From: Candidatus Nanopelagicales bacterium
Lineage (GTDB): Bacteria; Actinomycetota; Actinomycetes; S36-B12; CAIYMF01
Length of the DNA stretch: 35,089 bases
Reading direction: 5' to 3'
Assembly (NCBI GenBank): GCA_017848795.1
Contig: JAFIHG010000036.1
Location: 1 to 35,089, forward strand
The translations under genes and the position numbers were made by a program. Positions 32,403-35,089 of the stretch are shown here, in pieces; position 1 is the stretch's first letter, and every line of letters begins with the position of its first letter. Under the pieces are notes generated by a model that did no database searches, was not told the origin of the DNA, and saw only the letters and a program-made list of their open reading frames with translations.

Positions 32403-32858
32403 TCAGAGAAGACCCATCTCTTGGTTGAGCCGGGTCAGCTCGTCTGCGGCCTGACGGCGCTCCTGGTCGTCGCGTGCCATGTAGGCCATCAGCGACTGCG
32501 CCTTGATCCGCCGGTGCTTGCCCACCTTCCGGTAGTCGATCTCGCCAGCATCGAGCAGGCTGATGAGGAACGGCCGGCTGACGTTGAGCAGTTCCGCCGC
32601 CTGTTGAGTGGTCAGTTCCGCGTGCGCAGGCACCACCGACACCCCCTGCCCCGCAGCCATGTGCGCAAGCACCTGAGCGAGGAGTTCCACGGCACGGCGC
32701 GGAACAACGAGGGTCTCCGCAGGATCGTCCGCGACGACGACGCGGACAATGCTGTCGGCGTGCTCGGCCAGGTAGTTCTTGACCTGAGGCAGCGCCTCGA
32801 CAGCGGTGTTGATGTCGGACTCGTCAGGCCGGACGGGCGTGAGTGCCGAAGTGTTCAT
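32403..32858 (-). CDS. HTH antitoxin (excisionase-type DNA-binding domain)
   Basis: A 151-residue protein. Residues 81-128 form an excisionase/MerR-like helix-turn-helix ('ELTTQQAAELLNVSRPFLISLLDAGEIDYRKVGKHRRIKAQSL'). The N-terminal 70 residues are helical, and the 23 C-terminal residues are charged and may wrap the toxin. In such operons the antitoxin both neutralises the PIN toxin and represses its own promoter. ATG 32858 follows AGGAGAGGAG. The 9-bp tandem repeats upstream are the likely operator. Confidence 0.87.
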   Translation of the reverse strand: MNTSALTPVRPDESDINTAVEALPQVKNYLAEHADSIVRVVVADDPAETLVVPRRAVELLAQVLAHMAAGQGVSVVPAHAELTTQQAAELLNVSRPFLISLLDAGEIDYRKVGKHRRIKAQSLMAYMARDDQERRQAADELTRLNQEMGLL

Positions 32859-32880
32859 GGTGTCTCCTCTCCTGAGTGAC

Positions 32881-32916
32881 CAGTATTCGCAGTATTCGAA
32901 GTAAACGCAATAGTCG
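32881..32916. repeat. Four tandem 9-bp repeats in the divergent promoter region
   Basis: Units in exact 9-bp phase: CAGTATTCG (32881), CAGTATTCG (32890), AAGTAAACG (32899), CAATAGTCG (32908). The first two are identical; the third and fourth match at 6 and 7 of 9 positions. The array lies 22-58 bases before the antitoxin start and about 90-125 bases before the TOTE gene. It is AT-rich against the surroundings and likely binds the antitoxin cooperatively. Confidence 0.75.
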
Positions 32917-33007
32917 CCGATCCAGTCCTAGCCTCGTCGCCCGAGATGAGAGGTGGGAGGTCGGCCGTCCGGTCGACTTCAGCGGCGCTACCGGCAGGAT
33001 TGACGTC

Positions 33008-34954
33008 GTGAGCGACCTGCAGGCCGAACTGGAGAGCTTGAGGCGCGAGAACGCGCGACTGCGCAAGTTGCTCAAGCTAACGGATGCGGAAGTCGCGCCC
33101 GCTCGCGGCACCCAAGCGGCGTGGTTCGACAAGGCGCCGGGCTCCGTGGATGCTCGGTCGTCCTCGCAGGTCAAGGTCGAGTTCTACGCCGCACTGTTCG
33201 GCGCAAGACGGGACATCTATGCCGTCCGCTGGGACAATGCCCGCACCGGCAAGTCCGGGTGGATGCCCGCAGTCGAGGGCGGGTGGCGCAAGGGCCGAAG
33301 AGCCTCCGACATTCGACACCTGCCGCTGACGCCTGAGGTGCTCGCTGCGCATCTGACCGGCGACGTCCACATCGGCCTATATCCGATGCTCCCCGGCGAC
33401 CAGACCTGCTGGCTCGCCGCCGACTTCGACGGGCAAGCAGCGATGCTCGACGCGCTCGCCTACCTGAAGGCGGCCCGAGCTGTAGCCGCACCCGCCGCCC
33501 TGGAGGTGTCCCGGTCCGGAATCGGCGCGCATGTCTGGATCTTCTTTACCGACCCCGTACCAGCGGCAACCGCGCGCCAACTCGGGACCTCACTGGTCCG
33601 CGAAGCCATCGCGATCCGCGGCCGGATGGATCTGCGCTGCTACGACCGGCTCTTCCCGTCCCAAGACGTTCTCCCCGGACGAGGTCCAGGCAACCTCATC
33701 GCCGCACCACTCCACGGCAGATCACGCAAGCTCGGCACGACGGTGTTCCTCGACCTGGCCACGCTGGAGCCCTTCGACGACCAGTGGGAATACCTCTCCA
33801 CCCTGGAGCGCCTCACACCAAAGCAAGCTACGAGGCTCGCGTCTGCGCTCCGCGAGCCGACAGTCGGGGCACACGTCGACCGCGCACAGCCTGCCCGGTC
33901 GACCAGGACTCAGCCAAATCCGGCACCGATCGTCCATCTGACGCTCGACGGCACGGTGAGGATTCCCGGGGCGGAGCTGAGCCCCTCGCTCTACGCGACC
34001 TTGAAGCACGCGGCGTCGACGTACAATCCAGAGTTCTACAACCGCCAGCGCCGCCGGCAGTCGACGTGGAACGTCCCGCGCATCGTCACCTCCTACGACG
34101 AGACGCTCGATGACCACCTCGTCCTCCCGCGCGGACTACGCGACACCGCGACGCGACTCATCGAGGGAGCCGGCAGCAAGGTCGAGGTCGACGATCAGCG
34201 GGTCGCCGGAGATCTGTTGCGCCTCTCGCCGACCTTCGAGCTCAGACCGCAGCAGCAGGAAGCAGTGGAGGCCGTACTGCCGCACGAGTTGGGACTCTTG
34301 GTCGCTCCGCCCGGCTCTGGAAAGACCGTCATGGCCTGCGCCGTCATAGCCCAGCGAACCGTCTCCACGCTGGTGCTGGTCGACCGCAAGACGCTCGCCG
34401 ACCAATGGCGCCGCGAGATCACCGACATCCTCGGCACGAAGCCGGGGCAGCTCGGCGGCGGCCGATCCAAGCTCACCGGCATTGTTGACATCGCCACTTT
34501 ACAGACGCTCGCCCGCCGAACCGACCTCGCCGACAAGCTCGGCGCCTACGGCCAGGTCATCGTCGACGAGTGCCACCACATCCCGGCAGTCGCGTTCGAG
34601 ACCGCTGTCCGCACCATCCCAGCGCGCTACTGGGTCGGGCTCACCGCCACACCTTATCGGCGCGACGGCCTCGATGACCTGATCGGCTTCCAACTCGGCC
34701 CCATCCGCCACACTTTCATGCATGCCGACCCCGACACGCTCGAAGGTGCCAACGCCGCGCGGCCACGCCCCGAACTCATCGTTCACCCCACAGCATTTCA
34801 GTTGTCGGAACCAGTCGACTTCGCCAGCCCGGGTGCGATCGCGAGCGTCCACGCGGCACTCGCAAATGACGGGGCTCGAAACGAGCAGATCCTTGCCGAT
34901 GTGGTCGACGCTCTGAGGCGCGGACGACACTGCCTTGTCCTGGCTCAACCCTGA
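33008..34954 (+). CDS. TOTE-type archaeo-eukaryotic primase / superfamily II helicase, C-terminally truncated by an IS element
   Basis: A 648-residue remainder. It begins with a leucine zipper ('LQAELESLRRENARLRKLLKL', in two blocks), then an archaeo-eukaryotic primase domain with the metal pair Asp139-x-Asp141 ('AADFDGQ'), His175 in 'SGIGAHVW', and 'DRLFPSQDVLPGRGPGNLIAAPLHG', which I recognise from TOTE conflict systems. The helicase N-terminal half follows: Walker A 'APPGSGKT' (Lys439), 'DECHH' (Asp520-Glu521) and 'GLTATP'. The frame ends just after 'RHCLVLAQ', where family members continue into the helicase C-terminal domain. Motifs V-VI and any nuclease domain are missing, so activity is doubtful. 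GTG 33008 is preferred over the in-frame 32876 start, which would cross the repeat-side region. Confidence 0.85.
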   Translation: MSDLQAELESLRRENARLRKLLKLTDAEVAPARGTQAAWFDKAPGSVDARSSSQVKVEFYAALFGARRDIYAVRWDNARTGKSGWMPAVEGGWRKGRRASDIRHLPLTPEVLAAHLTGDVHIGLYPMLPGDQTCWLAADFDGQAAMLDALAYLKAARAVAAPAALEVSRSGIGAHVWIFFTDPVPAATARQLGTSLVREAIAIRGRMDLRCYDRLFPSQDVLPGRGPGNLIAAPLHGRSRKLGTTVFLDLATLEPFDDQWEYLSTLERLTPKQATRLASALREPTVGAHVDRAQPARSTRTQPNPAPIVHLTLDGTVRIPGAELSPSLYATLKHAASTYNPEFYNRQRRRQSTWNVPRIVTSYDETLDDHLVLPRGLRDTATRLIEGAGSKVEVDDQRVAGDLLRLSPTFELRPQQQEAVEAVLPHELGLLVAPPGSGKTVMACAVIAQRTVSTLVLVDRKTLADQWRREITDILGTKPGQLGGGRSKLTGIVDIATLQTLARRTDLADKLGAYGQVIVDECHHIPAVAFETAVRTIPARYWVGLTATPYRRDGLDDLIGFQLGPIRHTFMHADPDTLEGANAARPRPELIVHPTAFQLSEPVDFASPGAIASVHAALANDGARNEQILADVVDALRRGRHCLVLAQP

Positions 34955-35089
34955 TCCACCGATGATCATGATGCTGTGAGCGTGGCGTAACACAAGAATG
35001 CCCTTGCTGGGCGGGAGAATTGGGCTTGCTGAAGGTCCAGATCCAACGCCGAGCAAGGGGCACCCTGTAAGTGAAACCTTCTCACACGA
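34949..35089 (+). mobile_element. Left end of an insertion sequence (IS1380-family candidate), runs off the window
   Basis: The helicase frame breaks after codon CAA at 34946-34948, and the following DNA has no protein similarity until a transposase-like start at 35071. The boundary is placed from the break; the terminal repeat cannot be confirmed as the other end is not in the window. 34999-35012 and 35048-35062 form an inverted repeat (TGCCCTTGCTGGGC against GCCGAGCAAGGGGCA) able to fold just before the start codon. Confidence 0.6.
35071..35089 (+). CDS. Start of IS1380-family transposase (partial)
   Basis: GTG 35071 opens the peptide V-K-P-S-H-T, cut by the end of the window. IS1380-type transposases of actinobacteria often begin with such a K/Q-x-S-H-T sequence. 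Only six codons are present, so the family call is tentative. Confidence 0.45.

Overview
The window is chromosomal DNA of a high-GC actinobacterium. The signs are very high GC at third codon positions, many GTG starts, several genes whose start codon lies 6-7 bases after a TANNNT -10 box (leaderless style), a DUF222/13E12 HNH-nuclease fragment, and families typical of Actinomycetota. Genus and family cannot be fixed from the sequence alone.

Layout. 1-435 is the N-terminal part of a DUF222 protein (minus, runs off the edge). 436-1175 has no gene and holds an array of palindromic repeats based on GGTCTCGAC/CTCGACC. A YihY/BrkB membrane protein (plus) follows. From about 14.1 kb down to 2.0 kb nearly everything is on the minus strand. 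In transcription order it contains: APC permease and dimethylargininase; a Cys-rich HTH regulator, an NnrS-like membrane protein and a large membrane-anchored copper nitrite reductase with overlapping ends; then a LytS-like kinase, a LytTR response regulator, an acetate transporter, acetyl-CoA synthetase and a small methyltransferase.

14.3-31.7 kb is a mosaic of short units: PEP mutase/ICL family with ICMT-like methyltransferase, DUF3293, universal stress protein, a trimethylamine-dehydrogenase-like flavoprotein with a changed iron-sulfur motif, MscS channel, MMPL transporter, two small membrane proteins, acyl-CoA dehydrogenase, UDP-glucose dehydrogenase, hemolysin III (with a perfect operator-like palindrome over its promoter), a conserved actinobacterial protein, GNAT acetyltransferase, a lipoprotein of the endonuclease/exonuclease/phosphatase fold, and a DUF255 thioredoxin-like protein.

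31.85 kb to the end looks like an accessory defence island: a PIN toxin with HTH antitoxin, a four-unit 9-bp tandem repeat in the divergent promoter region, and a TOTE-type primase-helicase whose helicase C-terminal half is cut off by what looks like an IS1380-family element entering at about 34,949.

Functional themes. (1) Acetate sensing, import and activation to acetyl-CoA in one directional cluster. (2) Nitrite/NO chemistry: a one-chain quinol-side-to-nitrite candidate enzyme with a probable Fe-S regulator, next to an arginine-derivative hydrolase and permease. (3) A disrupted anti-mobile-element system coupled to a toxin-antitoxin pair. The most unusual items are the nitrite reductase fusion, the Cys-to-Ser change in the TMADH-like cluster motif, the hemolysin III operator, and the TOTE/toxin-antitoxin locus with its 9-bp repeats.
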